A stretch of 64,000 bases of DNA from NCBI RefSeq assembly GCF_013870515.1, contig NZ_JACBXA010000002.1, positions 52,967 to 116,966 on the forward strand, read 5' to 3'. Both the position numbers and the translations under genes were made by a program. This stretch comes from Streptomyces albidus (ex Kaewkla and Franco 2022) (GTDB lineage: Bacteria > Actinomycetota > Actinomycetes > Streptomycetales > Streptomycetaceae). Below are positions 26,047 to 35,407 of the stretch, piece after piece (the first letter of the stretch is position 1; every line of letters starts with the position of its first letter). Under the pieces are notes generated by a model. That model saw only the letters and a program-made list of their open reading frames with translations, was not told the origin of the DNA and did no database searches.

Positions 26047-26930
26047 TTGACGGCTCCTGCGGTCAGGCCGGCGATCACCTGGCGCTGCAGGAGGAGGAAC
26101 AGTGCGATAGGGACCAGCATGATGACGGTCGCCCCGGCCATGGCGCCGGTGACGTTGTACCCGAACTGCGACTTGAAGCCGGACAAGGCCAGCTGCACGT
26201 TGTGGTTGGACTGAGTGACGGTGAGCAGATTGGCGAAGAAGAACTCGTTCCAGATCTTCACGAACGCCACGACGCACACAGTGGCGATGGCCGGTCGCGA
26301 CAGGGGCAGGATGATCCGCCGCAGGGTGGTGAAGTACCCGGCACCGTCGATGAGGGCGGCTTCTTCGACCTCTGGGGGCAACGAGAGCAGGAAGGATCGC
26401 ATCACGATGAAGGAGAACGGCAACTCCAGCGCCGAATAGAAGATCACCAATCCGATGCGGGAGTCGAACATGCCGAGCTCGCGCACCACGAAGAACACCG
26501 GCGTCGCCAGCCCCACCAAGGGGATGGCCAGGGCCAGGGCGAACATGGCGACGAGGAAGTTCCTGCCGAGGAATGCGTAGCGGGCGAGCGGATACGCGGC
26601 CAGAAACGCCACGGTGACGGCGCCGATCGTGCCACCGCCGGCGTACAGCAGCGTGTTGAGCACGTAGGTGTGCAGATGGATCTCAGTGAACGCGTCGATG
26701 TAGCCCTGGAAGGTCGGGGGAGAGGGGAAGAACCCCTTGCCCGAGTAGACCTGCGGGCCCGTTTTGAAGGAAGACAGCATCACCCACGCGGCGGGCAGCA
26801 GCGACAGCAGCGTGACCACGGTGAGGAAGCCGTAAACGAGCACCAAGGCCCACGAGCGTGGACGGGTGCGTCGCACGCTACGTCGGCGGGCGTCGGAGGT
26901 CGACGTGGAGGCAGGCAGGATGGCGGTCAC
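26043..26930 (-). CDS. Carbohydrate ABC transporter permease (MalG-type)
   Basis: A 295-aa inner-membrane permease of a CUT1 sugar importer. The start GTG (26930) overlaps the preceding permease stop (GTGA). Six hydrophobic helices are visible. The ATPase-coupling EAA loop is EEAALIDGAGYFTTLRRIILPLSRPAI, and the protein ends FLLLQRQVIAGLTAGAVK, the usual MalG-like C-terminus. It is the third gene of the order binding protein, permease, permease, HAD remnant. As often in actinobacteria, no ATPase is encoded here; a shared MsiK-type ATPase elsewhere may serve it (known for Streptomyces sugar importers; inference here). Confidence 0.93.
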   Translation of the reverse strand: MTAILPASTSTSDARRRSVRRTRPRSWALVLVYGFLTVVTLLSLLPAAWVMLSSFKTGPQVYSGKGFFPSPPTFQGYIDAFTEIHLHTYVLNTLLYAGGGTIGAVTVAFLAAYPLARYAFLGRNFLVAMFALALAIPLVGLATPVFFVVRELGMFDSRIGLVIFYSALELPFSFIVMRSFLLSLPPEVEEAALIDGAGYFTTLRRIILPLSRPAIATVCVVAFVKIWNEFFFANLLTVTQSNHNVQLALSGFKSQFGYNVTGAMAGATVIMLVPIALFLLLQRQVIAGLTAGAVK

Positions 26931-27844
26931 AGGGCTCGCTCTCCGATCCGGAAGACTCGCCGCACCGTGACGATGAGCGTGGCGCCCAGGATCAAGATCA
27001 CGGAGCCGACGGCGTTGGCATAGCCCCACTGCCCGTGCACGTAGGCACGGTAGGCGTAAAGGGCAAGAGTGGTGGTGGCGTCGTTCGGGCCGCCGGAAGT
27101 CAGGATGTAGACCAGGTCGAACATGCCGATGTCGACCAAGAGCCGCACGAGGATGACCGTGCCGATGATGTTGCGCAGCAGCGGCAGGACGATGAACAGC
27201 TGGCGCTGCATCAGGCTCGCACCGTCCGCTTCCGCGGCTTCGAGGAGTTCGGTGGGGATCGAGGCCACCTCCGCCATGACGACCACGACCACGAACCCGA
27301 TGATGAACACGAATGTGCCGGCCACAGCCCACCGGGCGGTACCGCTGTTGAACAGCCAGTCGTGCTGGCCGCCCGTAACGGGGGCGAGCAGATTGTTCAG
27401 CAGACCGTAGGACGGGTTGTAGAACATCGAGAACACCAACGCGTACGCGGCCCCCGAGATGACGAACGGGATGAAGATGATCGTGCGGAAGAGCTTCCAG
27501 CCCGGCACTTTCATGGCAAGGGTCATGCCGACTGCCACGCCGAGTGGCACCTGGATGACCATGGAAGCGACGCAGTAGAAGAGCGTGTTGCCCGCGGCCT
27601 TCCAGAACACCGGGTCGGAGAACAGTTGGCGGTAGTTGTCCAGTCCGGTGAACGTGAAGTCGCCGGCGCCCCAGCGGGAGAACGCCGTTACGGCCAGCAC
27701 GACGAGCGGCACCAGGAAGAACACGGCGAACAGGGCGAGGGCGGGCAGCATCGAGAGGGCGACGTGGCCGTGCATGCCGGCGGGGATACGCGGCCCGGCC
27801 GTGGGCTTGGGCGCCGGTGGCCGAACCTGGTGCGTGGTTCTCAC
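26927..27844 (-). CDS. Carbohydrate ABC transporter permease (MalF-type)
   Basis: A 305-aa permease partner of the MalG-type protein. The start GTG at 27844 lies 4 nt after the stop of the solute-binding protein gene; the longer open frame upstream overlaps that gene and is not used. Helices begin at LSMLPALALFAVFFLVPLVVLA, and the EAA loop is ELLEAAEADGASLMQRQLFIVLPLLR. YILTSGGPNDATTTLALYAYR matches the conserved MalF-type C-terminal stretch. Sugar specificity cannot be told from sequence. Confidence 0.93.
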   Translation of the reverse strand: MRTTHQVRPPAPKPTAGPRIPAGMHGHVALSMLPALALFAVFFLVPLVVLAVTAFSRWGAGDFTFTGLDNYRQLFSDPVFWKAAGNTLFYCVASMVIQVPLGVAVGMTLAMKVPGWKLFRTIIFIPFVISGAAYALVFSMFYNPSYGLLNNLLAPVTGGQHDWLFNSGTARWAVAGTFVFIIGFVVVVVMAEVASIPTELLEAAEADGASLMQRQLFIVLPLLRNIIGTVILVRLLVDIGMFDLVYILTSGGPNDATTTLALYAYRAYVHGQWGYANAVGSVILILGATLIVTVRRVFRIGERAL

Positions 27845-27848
27845 AGCT

Positions 27849-29177
27849 CTAGCTCCCCGCCGCGGAGTCGGTGGCCAGGCGCGACAAGAAGGCCTTCGTA
27901 TCGATCTTGCCCTTGACGTAGGCGGGCCACAGGTTCTTCCACGCCGCATCGATGCCCCCGGGGGCGTGGACCCGTGCGTGGGGGAAGCTCTGAGCAACCC
28001 GGGGGATCCGGGAGACCAGGCGCGAGCTGAGCGGCTCGAGCCCTGCCGCCTTGACGGTGGCGGCGGGCACCTTGACGGGTGGGTTGGAGCCCGTCGCCTT
28101 GGCCTGTTTGACGACCTCGTCTGTGGATGACATGAACCTCACGAACGCGCCCACCGCTTCGAGTTCGGTCTGGTCGCTCGTACCCGACACCCAGCCGGCG
28201 CCCGAGACGACGATCAGCCCTCGTCCCGCGTCCCATCCGGGGGACGGGGCGTACTCGGTGTTGTCGTACAGCCCTGGTGCGGCGTTTGCCGACTTCAGGT
28301 TGGTCTTGACGAACCATGGCCCGTTGGGGACGGTCGCGGCCTTGCCGGCCAGGTACTTCGAGGCGGCGTTCTGGAAGTCGCCGGAGAGGGAGTCGGCGTT
28401 CACATAGCCCTTGGCCTGCCAGTCGCGGAGGCGCTCGGTGGCCTTGACGGCGGCCTTGTTGGTCGACCAGTCCTTGCTGGTGGCGATCTCGGAGGTAAGG
28501 AAGTCACGGCCTGCTGGTTGCGTGCCTATGAGGTTGGACCACATCAAGAGGGTCGCCCAGTCCCCGTCGAGGGCGATCGGGGTCGCGCCTGCGTTCTTGA
28601 GCTTGGCGGCCATGGCCTCGAAGTCGTCCCAGGTGGTGGGGAACGATTCGTAGCCCACCTTTGCCAGGAGCTTCTTGTTGTAGAAGATCCCGATGGGATC
28701 CTGCTGCTGCGGAATGGCCCACCGTTGTCCCTCCTTGCCTGACAACGCTTCGAAGGCGCGGGGCTGGAACGAGGCGGCCCACTTCGCGTCGGACTTGAGG
28801 TCGGGCGCGAAGTCGTGCAGCTTGCCCGTGCTCGACAACGACTTGATCTCTGCGTTGTTCAGCTGGAAGACGTCGGGCAGGTCGTCGGCCAGCGCGAGGC
28901 GCTGGTAGTACTGCAGCCTGGCGTCCGCTGAGCCGGCGTTCGCGTTCTGCAGTGTCTTGACGTGGTACTTGCCTTTGTTGGCCTTGTTGAAGCGCTGTGC
29001 TGCCTCGAAGTTGAACTGCAGGAACGGGTCGGTGGTGGACTTTTGGCAGGTCGCACAGGTGATCTCGATCTCTCCGGCGGCGTTGGTGGACCCGCCTTTC
29101 GAGGTTGAGCAGGCGCCGAGAGCTCCCGCCATGAGGACGGCGGTAGTCGCGGCGGCGACGGTCTTGGTGCTACGCAT
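27849..29177 (-). CDS. Sugar-binding lipoprotein of ABC importer
   Basis: A 442-aa extracellular solute-binding protein, family 1. The ATG at 29177 is preferred, with a GTGAGGCGG site just before it. The signal peptide ends in a lipobox (LMAGALGAC), so the mature protein is a lipoprotein on the outer face of the membrane. It shows the family features ALADDLPDVFQLNNAEIKSL, GIFYNKKLLAKVGYESFPTTWDDFEAMAAKLK and NGPWFVKTN. First gene of the importer operon. The FAD oxidoreductase 106 bp upstream runs in the same direction and may share the transcript. Confidence 0.94.
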   Translation of the reverse strand: MRSTKTVAAATTAVLMAGALGACSTSKGGSTNAAGEIEITCATCQKSTTDPFLQFNFEAAQRFNKANKGKYHVKTLQNANAGSADARLQYYQRLALADDLPDVFQLNNAEIKSLSSTGKLHDFAPDLKSDAKWAASFQPRAFEALSGKEGQRWAIPQQQDPIGIFYNKKLLAKVGYESFPTTWDDFEAMAAKLKNAGATPIALDGDWATLLMWSNLIGTQPAGRDFLTSEIATSKDWSTNKAAVKATERLRDWQAKGYVNADSLSGDFQNAASKYLAGKAATVPNGPWFVKTNLKSANAAPGLYDNTEYAPSPGWDAGRGLIVVSGAGWVSGTSDQTELEAVGAFVRFMSSTDEVVKQAKATGSNPPVKVPAATVKAAGLEPLSSRLVSRIPRVAQSFPHARVHAPGGIDAAWKNLWPAYVKGKIDTKAFLSRLATDSAAGS

Positions 29178-29283
29178 GGTCCGCCTCACTTCTTCGTACG
29201 GCGTGGTCGGGGTGTTGAGAGGTCCGTTGCCGGCCGGCAGGTTGGAATGCAGGCCGAGCGCCGAGGCGCTTCAGTGGTGATCG

Positions 29284-30915
29284 TCAGTAGCCGACGATCT
29301 TCGGCCAGTGCCGCTCAACGCCGGCGGCGTCCAGCTCGGCCTGGAACTCGTCGAGCAGCTTGTCGTCGGCGCGGACCTGGGAGGGGGCGACGTCTCGGGC
29401 CGCGCAGAAGCCGATGAGGTGGCCGTCGACCTCGCCGATGTTCCACTCCACCAGGGGCATCCGGTAGGCGCCGTTGGTGATGTGGGTGGTGCCGATGTTC
29501 TTCGCGCCGGCGAGCAGGTTGGTGACCCGCACGGGAATGAGCGCGCCCAGGGGCAGCTCGAACGGGCAGCAGCCGATGTCGATGTAGGAGTCGCCGCCTG
29601 TGGAGGGATGCAGGTCGATGCGGTACATGCCGACGCCGACGCTGTCGCGGTGCTGCACGGCGCCGCGGTTCCCGCGAATCTCCAGGGAGATCTCCTGCTC
29701 GACGACCGTGTGCTCGGCCACGATGCGACGCGACTCTCGGACGTAAGGCGCCTTGGCCAGCCCATCGGGGCTGTCGCCCAGCACATCGCCACGCAGACGC
29801 AGCCCCGGCCATCCGATGCCGCCGTCGGGACGCGGAGCGGCGGTCTGCAGCCAGTACAGCAGGCTCAGCGACAGCTCACGGGCCCGCTGCAGGTGGAACT
29901 CCACCTGCTCCGCGGGAACATCGAAGACGGGACCGTCCCAGTAGTCCACCTGAGGCCAGTTCACCAGCGTGACGTCGGACTCGTAGGCACCGGGCAGAAA
30001 GTTCTGGGCTGCCGCGATGCGGCGGAAGGTCCACAGGTTGCGGTCCATACGCCCCACCCGCTGGTCCGCGTAGTCCGGACGGATGAGCGTGTGGTCCTCG
30101 ACGGGGTTCGGGAAGAACGTGTGGTGCGAGGGCGCGAGCGTCTTGGGATGGGGCGCGGTCAGCGACAGCCGGCCGTCCGGCCAGTGCATCGCCGATGAGG
30201 TCAGGAAGTGTTCGTAGTTGTCGGGGCGCGCGATCGTGAAGTCCTCGCCCTCGACGTGGTCGAGGGCGAGGCACACCGAGATCGGCTGCATGTTGAGCGG
30301 GGCCGGGAGTTCCGGAGCGTGCGGTTCACCGGTGACATCCCGGGACTCGGCGCCGGTGACGTACTCGACGCCGGCCAGCGGAAGCAGATCGCCAGTCTCC
30401 GTTGCATCGACGAACCAGGTAGCGCTCACCGTCGTAAGATCACCAGTACGACGATCACGCAGAGTGATCGACTCCAGGGTGTCGGGGTCGTTCGTGTTCG
30501 TCACGGACAGCGGCTCGTGCTCCATCAGCACCCGGATGCGCCCGGAGGCCCGGTGCGGCGCGAGGAGAGCCTCGAGTACGGCCAGGGACACGCGCGGCTC
30601 GTGGCAGAGGTCGGAGACCTTGGCGGAGCCGGGATTGAGGGCCACCGTGCGGCGGGCCGCCTCGGTCAAGGGGTAGTGGCGGCGGTAGTAGGAGCGAATC
30701 GCCTCACGGAATTCTCGGTAGGTGGCTGTGCAGCCGAACTGCTCAATCCACACGTGCTCGTCCGGGGGGACCCCCTGGCTCGTCAGGACGCCGCCGAGCC
30801 AGTCGGTCGGCTCGGTCAGTACAACGCTCACGCCACGTCGCGCCGCGGCCAGAGCGGCCGAGACGCCGCCCAGACCACCGCCGACCACGAGAAGTTGTGT
30901 CTCAATCTCGTTCAT
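29284..30915 (-). CDS. FAD-dependent oxidoreductase (PF12831-type)
   Basis: A 543-aa flavoprotein. The N-terminal dinucleotide fold is VVGGGLGGVSAALAAARRG (residues ~10-28), followed by the family block DWLGGVLTSQGVPPDEH. The FAD-binding ATWFVDATETGDLLPLAGVEY and the C-terminal LLAGAKNIGTTHITNGAYRM match the FAD_oxidored family found near sugar and sugar-acid uptake genes. Its reaction is unknown. It opens the importer cluster on the minus strand and starts only 34 bp from the divergent AraC regulator, which probably controls it. Confidence 0.9.
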   Translation of the reverse strand: MNEIETQLLVVGGGLGGVSAALAAARRGVSVVLTEPTDWLGGVLTSQGVPPDEHVWIEQFGCTATYREFREAIRSYYRRHYPLTEAARRTVALNPGSAKVSDLCHEPRVSLAVLEALLAPHRASGRIRVLMEHEPLSVTNTNDPDTLESITLRDRRTGDLTTVSATWFVDATETGDLLPLAGVEYVTGAESRDVTGEPHAPELPAPLNMQPISVCLALDHVEGEDFTIARPDNYEHFLTSSAMHWPDGRLSLTAPHPKTLAPSHHTFFPNPVEDHTLIRPDYADQRVGRMDRNLWTFRRIAAAQNFLPGAYESDVTLVNWPQVDYWDGPVFDVPAEQVEFHLQRARELSLSLLYWLQTAAPRPDGGIGWPGLRLRGDVLGDSPDGLAKAPYVRESRRIVAEHTVVEQEISLEIRGNRGAVQHRDSVGVGMYRIDLHPSTGGDSYIDIGCCPFELPLGALIPVRVTNLLAGAKNIGTTHITNGAYRMPLVEWNIGEVDGHLIGFCAARDVAPSQVRADDKLLDEFQAELDAAGVERHWPKIVGY

Positions 30916-30949
30916 GCCGAGATCTCACCACCGGAAAAGCGCCGGTAAC

Positions 30950-31870
30950 ATGGCCAGGGTGAGCAAGCCTGTGTCTGGAATTGATGCCGTCTCTCGGCGC
31001 CTGAGAATCGTCAATTCTGTGGTCCGCGGCGTTGTCCACCCTCCCGGCTCCCGAATCGGGCCTCGCGTGCAGAGCAATGTTCAGCTGATGCTGATCCATG
31101 CCGGAACGATGGTCGTGAACGTGGACGACCGCGACCCGTACACCGTCCCCGCGGGGCAGATGTGCATCCTGCTGCCCGGGCACACCGAGGTGATCGGCTT
31201 CGCCGAGGGCGCCGAGACTCGCCAGACGCTCGTCCGCGGTGAGCTCGACGAGCTCACCCCACAAATGAACCGGTGGCTGGAGGCATTGCGCCCGACCCGA
31301 CCGTTGTCCTCCGCCCTGACGTACATGGCGCGCGAGGCCTTGATCACCGAACAGACCCGCCTCACCGCCCAAGGCGCACTGGTCGACGCGCTGGCTACGG
31401 CACTGCTGTGGCGCTTCATCGCCGAGTTCGAGAATCTGCCCGCTGCGCTGCCGGCGCCCATCGAGGACGCCCGGCTGTTCATCCACCGCAACGTCCAGAA
31501 CGACATCGACCTGACGGCACTTTCCACAGTCGCGAGGGTGAGCCCTGAGCACCTGGTGCGCTTGTTCCGTGAGCACATGAACACCACACCCATGCGCTAC
31601 CTGTGGGACCGACGCGTCACTCACGGCATCGAGCTGTTGACCAGCTCGGGGCTGCCTGTCGGATCGATCGCGGCGTGCTCGGGGTTCAAGACGAGCTTCC
31701 ATTTCGCGCGCAAGGTCAAGGAGGCCACCGGCCTGTCACCGACGGCGCTGCGCGCGCGCAACTGGTCCCAGCACTCGACAGAAGCCAACGACGACCAGCG
31801 ACCCTCCCAGGCCACTGCTCGAACCAAGGCGCGCGAAGAGCAGAATCCTCCCCGCAAGGACGAAGGGTGA
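30950..31870 (+). CDS. AraC family transcriptional regulator
   Basis: A 306-aa activator. The N-terminal part holds a cupin-like sensor region (MLIHAGTMVVNVDDRDPYTVPAGQMCILLPG), and the C-terminal ~100 residues carry two helix-turn-helix motifs (LTALSTVARVSPEHLVRLFREHMNTTPMRYL and VGSIAACSGFKTSFHFARKVKEATGLSP). A basic, disordered tail of about 30 residues follows. It is divergent from the FAD oxidoreductase and sugar importer and is the likely local regulator. Start ATG 30950; the gap to the divergent start is 34 bp, so at least one transcript is probably leaderless. Confidence 0.9.
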   Translation: MARVSKPVSGIDAVSRRLRIVNSVVRGVVHPPGSRIGPRVQSNVQLMLIHAGTMVVNVDDRDPYTVPAGQMCILLPGHTEVIGFAEGAETRQTLVRGELDELTPQMNRWLEALRPTRPLSSALTYMAREALITEQTRLTAQGALVDALATALLWRFIAEFENLPAALPAPIEDARLFIHRNVQNDIDLTALSTVARVSPEHLVRLFREHMNTTPMRYLWDRRVTHGIELLTSSGLPVGSIAACSGFKTSFHFARKVKEATGLSPTALRARNWSQHSTEANDDQRPSQATARTKAREEQNPPRKDEG

Positions 31871-32305
31871 CCGACGCCTCCAGCCATCCGGAGACAAGAT
31901 CAGCGGGCCCGCGCAGCGACCTTGCCGCCCGCAGGCCGATCGGTTCAGAGCCGGCCGGGATGTAGAGCTCAGGCAGAGACAAGCCCTCGGCCGATCAAAC
32001 AAGGCATCTCCGGAGCGCCCGAGACGGTGACGGCGACGCAGGCACCCGGCTTCTCGCCGGCTTCGCCGTGCGTACTTGCCACGGCAAAGGACCGCTTCGG
32101 GCCGACCCGACTGACGCCCTCCAGCGATGCGTATGACTCCCCGGCTCACGCTCCAGACGACAACAAGGGGCAGTTCTCCGGGCGTTGAGAAGGCTCCTCG
32201 ACGGAAGTGATCGGGCGAGAGCGTGAACTCGATTGCGGGCTCGTGCGGAGTAGGGAGTGACCGGGCTCTGTTTCGCCCGGCGAGGCGAGACGAACGGAGC
32301 CCGAT
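31871..32305. other. Intergenic region, no gene seen
   Basis: About 435 bp between the AraC gene and the sigma factor gene. It must hold the sigma operon promoter. No gene or clear hairpin is recognised. Confidence 0.45.
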
Positions 32306-32917
32306 GTGACAGCGCCCTCCCATGTGGAGCGCCGGCCGGACCCCTTGGAGGACTCGGTCCTGGTGCAGGCGTCACAGACCGATCCGCAGCGGTTCGCCGA
32401 GCTGTACGACCGGCATGCGCCGGACATTCACAGATATGCCGCGCGTCGCCTCGGAGAGACAACCGCGGACGACGTCGTGGCGGAGACCTTTCTGGTCGCG
32501 TTCCGCCGCCGGGACCGCTTCGACCCGTCGCGGGGTGCCGCACGCCCGTGGCTCTACGGGATAGCCAGCAACTTGATCGCCGGACACCGTCGTTCGGAGG
32601 TCATGCAGTACCGCGTGCTGGCGAAGACCGCGGTCGACCCCGTGGTCGAAGGACACCACGAGCGCTCGGACAGCCGGGTGGCGGCAGCCGCGGTGACCCG
32701 GCAGCTCGGTGCGGCTCTGGCACGACTCTCCAAGGGCGACCGGGACGTGCTCCTGCTGATCGCGTGGGAGTCGCTGACCTACGACGAGGTGGCACAGGCG
32801 CTGGAGATTCCCGTCGGGACGGTGCGCTCCCGACTGAACCGGGCTCGCAAGAAGGTCCGGAAAGCGCTCGGTGGGGTCGACCCCACCGCGGCACGCGAGG
32901 AGTTCAACCGTGGATGA
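32306..32917 (+). CDS. ECF-type RNA polymerase sigma factor
   Basis: A 203-aa sigma-70 family protein with only regions 2 and 4. Region 2 runs FAELYDRHAPDIHRYAARRLG...DDVVAETFLVAFRRRDRFD. Region 4 runs LSKGDRDVLLLIAWESLTYDEVAQALEIPVGTVRSRLNRARKKVRKAL with its helix-turn-helix. The GTG at 32306 follows GGAG by 6 nt. Its stop overlaps the next gene by 8 nt, so the two are coupled. The partner is a CU044_5270-type membrane protein, the usual companion of this sigma group and probably its antagonist. Confidence 0.92.
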   Translation: MTAPSHVERRPDPLEDSVLVQASQTDPQRFAELYDRHAPDIHRYAARRLGETTADDVVAETFLVAFRRRDRFDPSRGAARPWLYGIASNLIAGHRRSEVMQYRVLAKTAVDPVVEGHHERSDSRVAAAAVTRQLGAALARLSKGDRDVLLLIAWESLTYDEVAQALEIPVGTVRSRLNRARKKVRKALGGVDPTAAREEFNRG

Positions 32918-33926
32918 GATGACAACGCTTCGGCACATGCGGGCGGAGATCTCTCGCCCCGGCCCGGACCGGCTGACCACCGGCCGGGAGCGGCTCCAGG
33001 CCGCGATCGACGAGGAAGCGACCGCAGCCGATACGGAGCTGCGACGACCGATCATCACAGGGGGATTCATGACCGACACGAAGGACAGCTCTCGCAATCC
33101 CGTACGCAGACGCCCACTGCTGAGCGTCGCTGTGGCCTCCGCGGCGGCCGTCGCGGTCATCGCCACGGCAGTGGTCGCCGACAACATCGGTGACAGGCAG
33201 GACAGTTCGGCGGACGTTGCGCGTCCGAAGCCTTCGTACGCGGAGAAGGTGCTCCGTAGTGCCGCGGACGAGGCACGGAAGGGCTCGGAGCCCGACATCC
33301 CGCGGGACGACCAGTTCATCTACACCAAGAGCGTCACCGAGGAGACCGAACGCAAGACCGGCAAGGGCAAGACCTACACGGACGAGAGCTGGACGTCCGT
33401 CGACGGCTCGAAGCACTCGTGGATCGTGTTTCTCGGCAAGGGCAATTGGACCAACCCGGGGGAGAACCGGACCCAGCCGCCGCAGTACGACTGGAGCGAG
33501 CTGAAGAAACTCCCGACGGACCCGGTCAAACTCATTCTCAGACTGTGCAGCCCGGTCGATCCGCCGCTGAAGCCGAAGTCGTTGAAGGGAGTGAGCAAGG
33601 AGGAGTGGAGGGACCTTCACTACCAGCTGAAGGGAATGGTGGCGCGGGCGCCGGTGATGCCCAACGAGCTGCGGGCCACCGCCTTCGAAGCGCTCGCCAT
33701 GGTCCCCGGGATCAAGGCCAAGCCGGTGAAGGATGGCGAGGGACGCCCCGCGATCGGGATCTGGTCCAAGAACGCCCTGTTCGAAGAGAGCCTGCTCGTC
33801 CTCGATGAAGACACTCACAAAGTCCTCGGGTCCACGAGCATCCGCACTCCGGGCGACAAGACGTACGACCAGTTCTCGCATCTGGAGGACTACGCGATCG
33901 TCGACAAGCTCAAGCAACGGCCGTGA
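32910..33926 (+). CDS. CU044_5270 family membrane protein, probable anti-sigma partner
   Basis: A 338-aa protein with a short cytoplasmic N-terminus (DEMTTLRHMRAEISRPGPDRL), one membrane helix (LLSVAVASAAAVAVIATAVVA, about residues 70-90) and a large extracytoplasmic domain. The layout and the MRAEISRP...GRERLQAAI start match the CU044_5270 family. The GTG at 32910 lies within the end of the sigma gene. By family knowledge such proteins pair with the adjacent ECF factor; a direct anti-sigma role is inference, as no zinc-binding HxxxCxxC motif is present. Confidence 0.82.
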   Translation: MDEMTTLRHMRAEISRPGPDRLTTGRERLQAAIDEEATAADTELRRPIITGGFMTDTKDSSRNPVRRRPLLSVAVASAAAVAVIATAVVADNIGDRQDSSADVARPKPSYAEKVLRSAADEARKGSEPDIPRDDQFIYTKSVTEETERKTGKGKTYTDESWTSVDGSKHSWIVFLGKGNWTNPGENRTQPPQYDWSELKKLPTDPVKLILRLCSPVDPPLKPKSLKGVSKEEWRDLHYQLKGMVARAPVMPNELRATAFEALAMVPGIKAKPVKDGEGRPAIGIWSKNALFEESLLVLDEDTHKVLGSTSIRTPGDKTYDQFSHLEDYAIVDKLKQRP

Positions 33927-34130
33927 CGTCGACGGCTGCCCGGCACCGATGCGGGAGGCGGCGTCACCGGACCGACCGCATCGGCTGTGGGCAGCATCTC
34001 CGACCGTGACCGTCGCTTCCTTGTCGGCGGATCGAACCGGCGACCTCGCGCTGGGTGCGGGTACGGTCCGTGCTGCGCGAAGCCGCCTACTGGGTCGAGG
34101 TCGTGCTCCAACTTGGTTACGAACTCATAG
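33927..34130. other. Intergenic region leading to att-like site B
   Basis: Non-coding stretch after the CU044_5270 gene. The left border of the 34.2-57.4 kb island is just beyond it. No gene seen. Confidence 0.45.
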
Positions 34131-34221
34131 AAGCCCGCTGACCTGGAGATTCGCTCTCCGTCAGCGGGCTTCTCGTTACTGTCGGGACGGCGGGATTTGA
34201 ACCCACGACCCTTGCCCCCAG
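34131..34221 (-). repeat. tRNA-Pro 3'-half remnant B with terminator (att-like)
   Basis: On the minus strand: CTGGGGG-CAAG-GGTC-GTGGG-TTCAAAT-CCCGC-CGTCCCG-A, the tRNA-Pro(GGG) sequence from the first base of the anticodon loop to the 3' end, with two single-base losses. Nine bases later comes the tRNA terminator, with arms AAGCCCGCTGAC/GTCAGCGGGCTT (34131-34142 and 34160-34171) and an inner GGAGA/TCTCC stem. The same unit recurs in direct orientation at 57400-57492. Confidence 0.85.
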
Positions 34222-34285
34222 AAGATCGCTTAAGTCGGAACTTGCGAGGCATCGGCGGACGTCATCCGGCTCCCTTCTTGCGAGG
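34222..34285. other. Short gap next to att-like site B
   Basis: Sequence upstream of the tRNA fragment on the minus strand does not continue as a tRNA 5' half. No integrase gene begins here; the next gene is a peptidase. Confidence 0.5.
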
Positions 34286-35407
34286 TCACCGGCCGTGGCA
34301 CCATCGGTCGAACAGCTGGCGGTAGATCTCCACCGCGGCCTCGACCTTCGACGCCGAGCACCACTCGTCGACGACGTGGCACTGGTCGGGCTCACCCGGG
34401 CCGAGCACGACGGTAGGTGCCGGGCCACCCTCCCCGGACGGCGACAGCAGTCGTGCCAGCACCGAAGCGTCCGTGAAGTACCGGGCGGGGGAGTGAGGTT
34501 CATCGTCCTTGCCGGCGGCGATCAGAGCCTCGCGCACGAGCCCGACGAACGGGTCGCGCTCGTCCGTATCGACGACGGGCAGGACCACGTGGTCGTCGAC
34601 CCGGACGCCGTCACCACTCAACTCGGCGACGACAGAGCGCACGTCGTCTCCGGCCACACCCGGGACAGTGCGGACGTCGAGGAGCATCTCCGCGGAGTCG
34701 GGTACGACGTTGGGCTGGACGCCGCCGCGCAGCAGACCCACGTTCGCAGTCACTGGGCCGAACGCCGCGTGGGACGGCCAGACGTCGTGGTCATGCAGCG
34801 CGGTGGCGGCACGGGCCAGCCGCACGACCGCGTTGTCGCCGAGCTGGGGCGCCGACCCGTGCGCGGCGCGGCCCCTGGCGGTCAGGCGCATCCAGTGCGC
34901 GCCCTTGTGACCGAGGACGAGCCGGTTGGCCGTCGGCTCGGCCACGAGCAGCGGACCCCCAGTCGCGAGCGACGACTGCGGGAGGCGGAAGGCTCCGGTG
35001 CAACCGGTCTCTTCCCCTGCGGTCAGGACCAGCTGCAGGCCGTGGCAGTGGTGCGGACGCGCGGTGTGGTCGACGGCTGCGACAACGGCGGCGGCCACCC
35101 CCGATTTCATGTCGCTGGTACCGCGCCCGATCATGCGGTCGCCGTCCCGTTGTGCGGCCCACGGGTCGACCGTCCACTGATCGGGGTCGGCCGGCACCGT
35201 GTCGAGGTGTCCCGTCACTGTGAGCGGCGAGGAGCCCGAGCCGGTGCGGGCCACGAGTTGGTCGCGTCCCTCCTCCCAGCCGGGCGTGGACACATCGAAG
35301 CCGTTGTCGCGCAGCCGGGCGGCGCACAGCGCTGCCAGTTCGCCCTCGCCGGACGCCACCGTCCGCGCCCGCACCAGCTCGGTCAGGAGGTCGAGGACGG
35401 CGGTCAC
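34286..35407 (-). CDS. M20 family metallopeptidase (ArgE/DapE-like)
   Basis: A 373-aa zinc-dependent amidohydrolase. Metal-site motifs are VTGHLDTVP, the IGRGTSDMKSG stretch with the bridging Asp, and TAGEETG with the catalytic and metal Glu pair. The dimerisation domain holds GAHWMRLTARGRAAHGSAP. Members remove the acyl group from N-acyl amino acids or related amides. The GTG start (35407) overlaps the stop of the MFS gene (GTGA), so transporter and hydrolase are coupled. Likely role: hydrolysis of a compound imported by the MFS protein. Confidence 0.9.
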   Translation of the reverse strand: MTAVLDLLTELVRARTVASGEGELAALCAARLRDNGFDVSTPGWEEGRDQLVARTGSGSSPLTVTGHLDTVPADPDQWTVDPWAAQRDGDRMIGRGTSDMKSGVAAAVVAAVDHTARPHHCHGLQLVLTAGEETGCTGAFRLPQSSLATGGPLLVAEPTANRLVLGHKGAHWMRLTARGRAAHGSAPQLGDNAVVRLARAATALHDHDVWPSHAAFGPVTANVGLLRGGVQPNVVPDSAEMLLDVRTVPGVAGDDVRSVVAELSGDGVRVDDHVVLPVVDTDERDPFVGLVREALIAAGKDDEPHSPARYFTDASVLARLLSPSGEGGPAPTVVLGPGEPDQCHVVDEWCSASKVEAAVEIYRQLFDRWCHGR

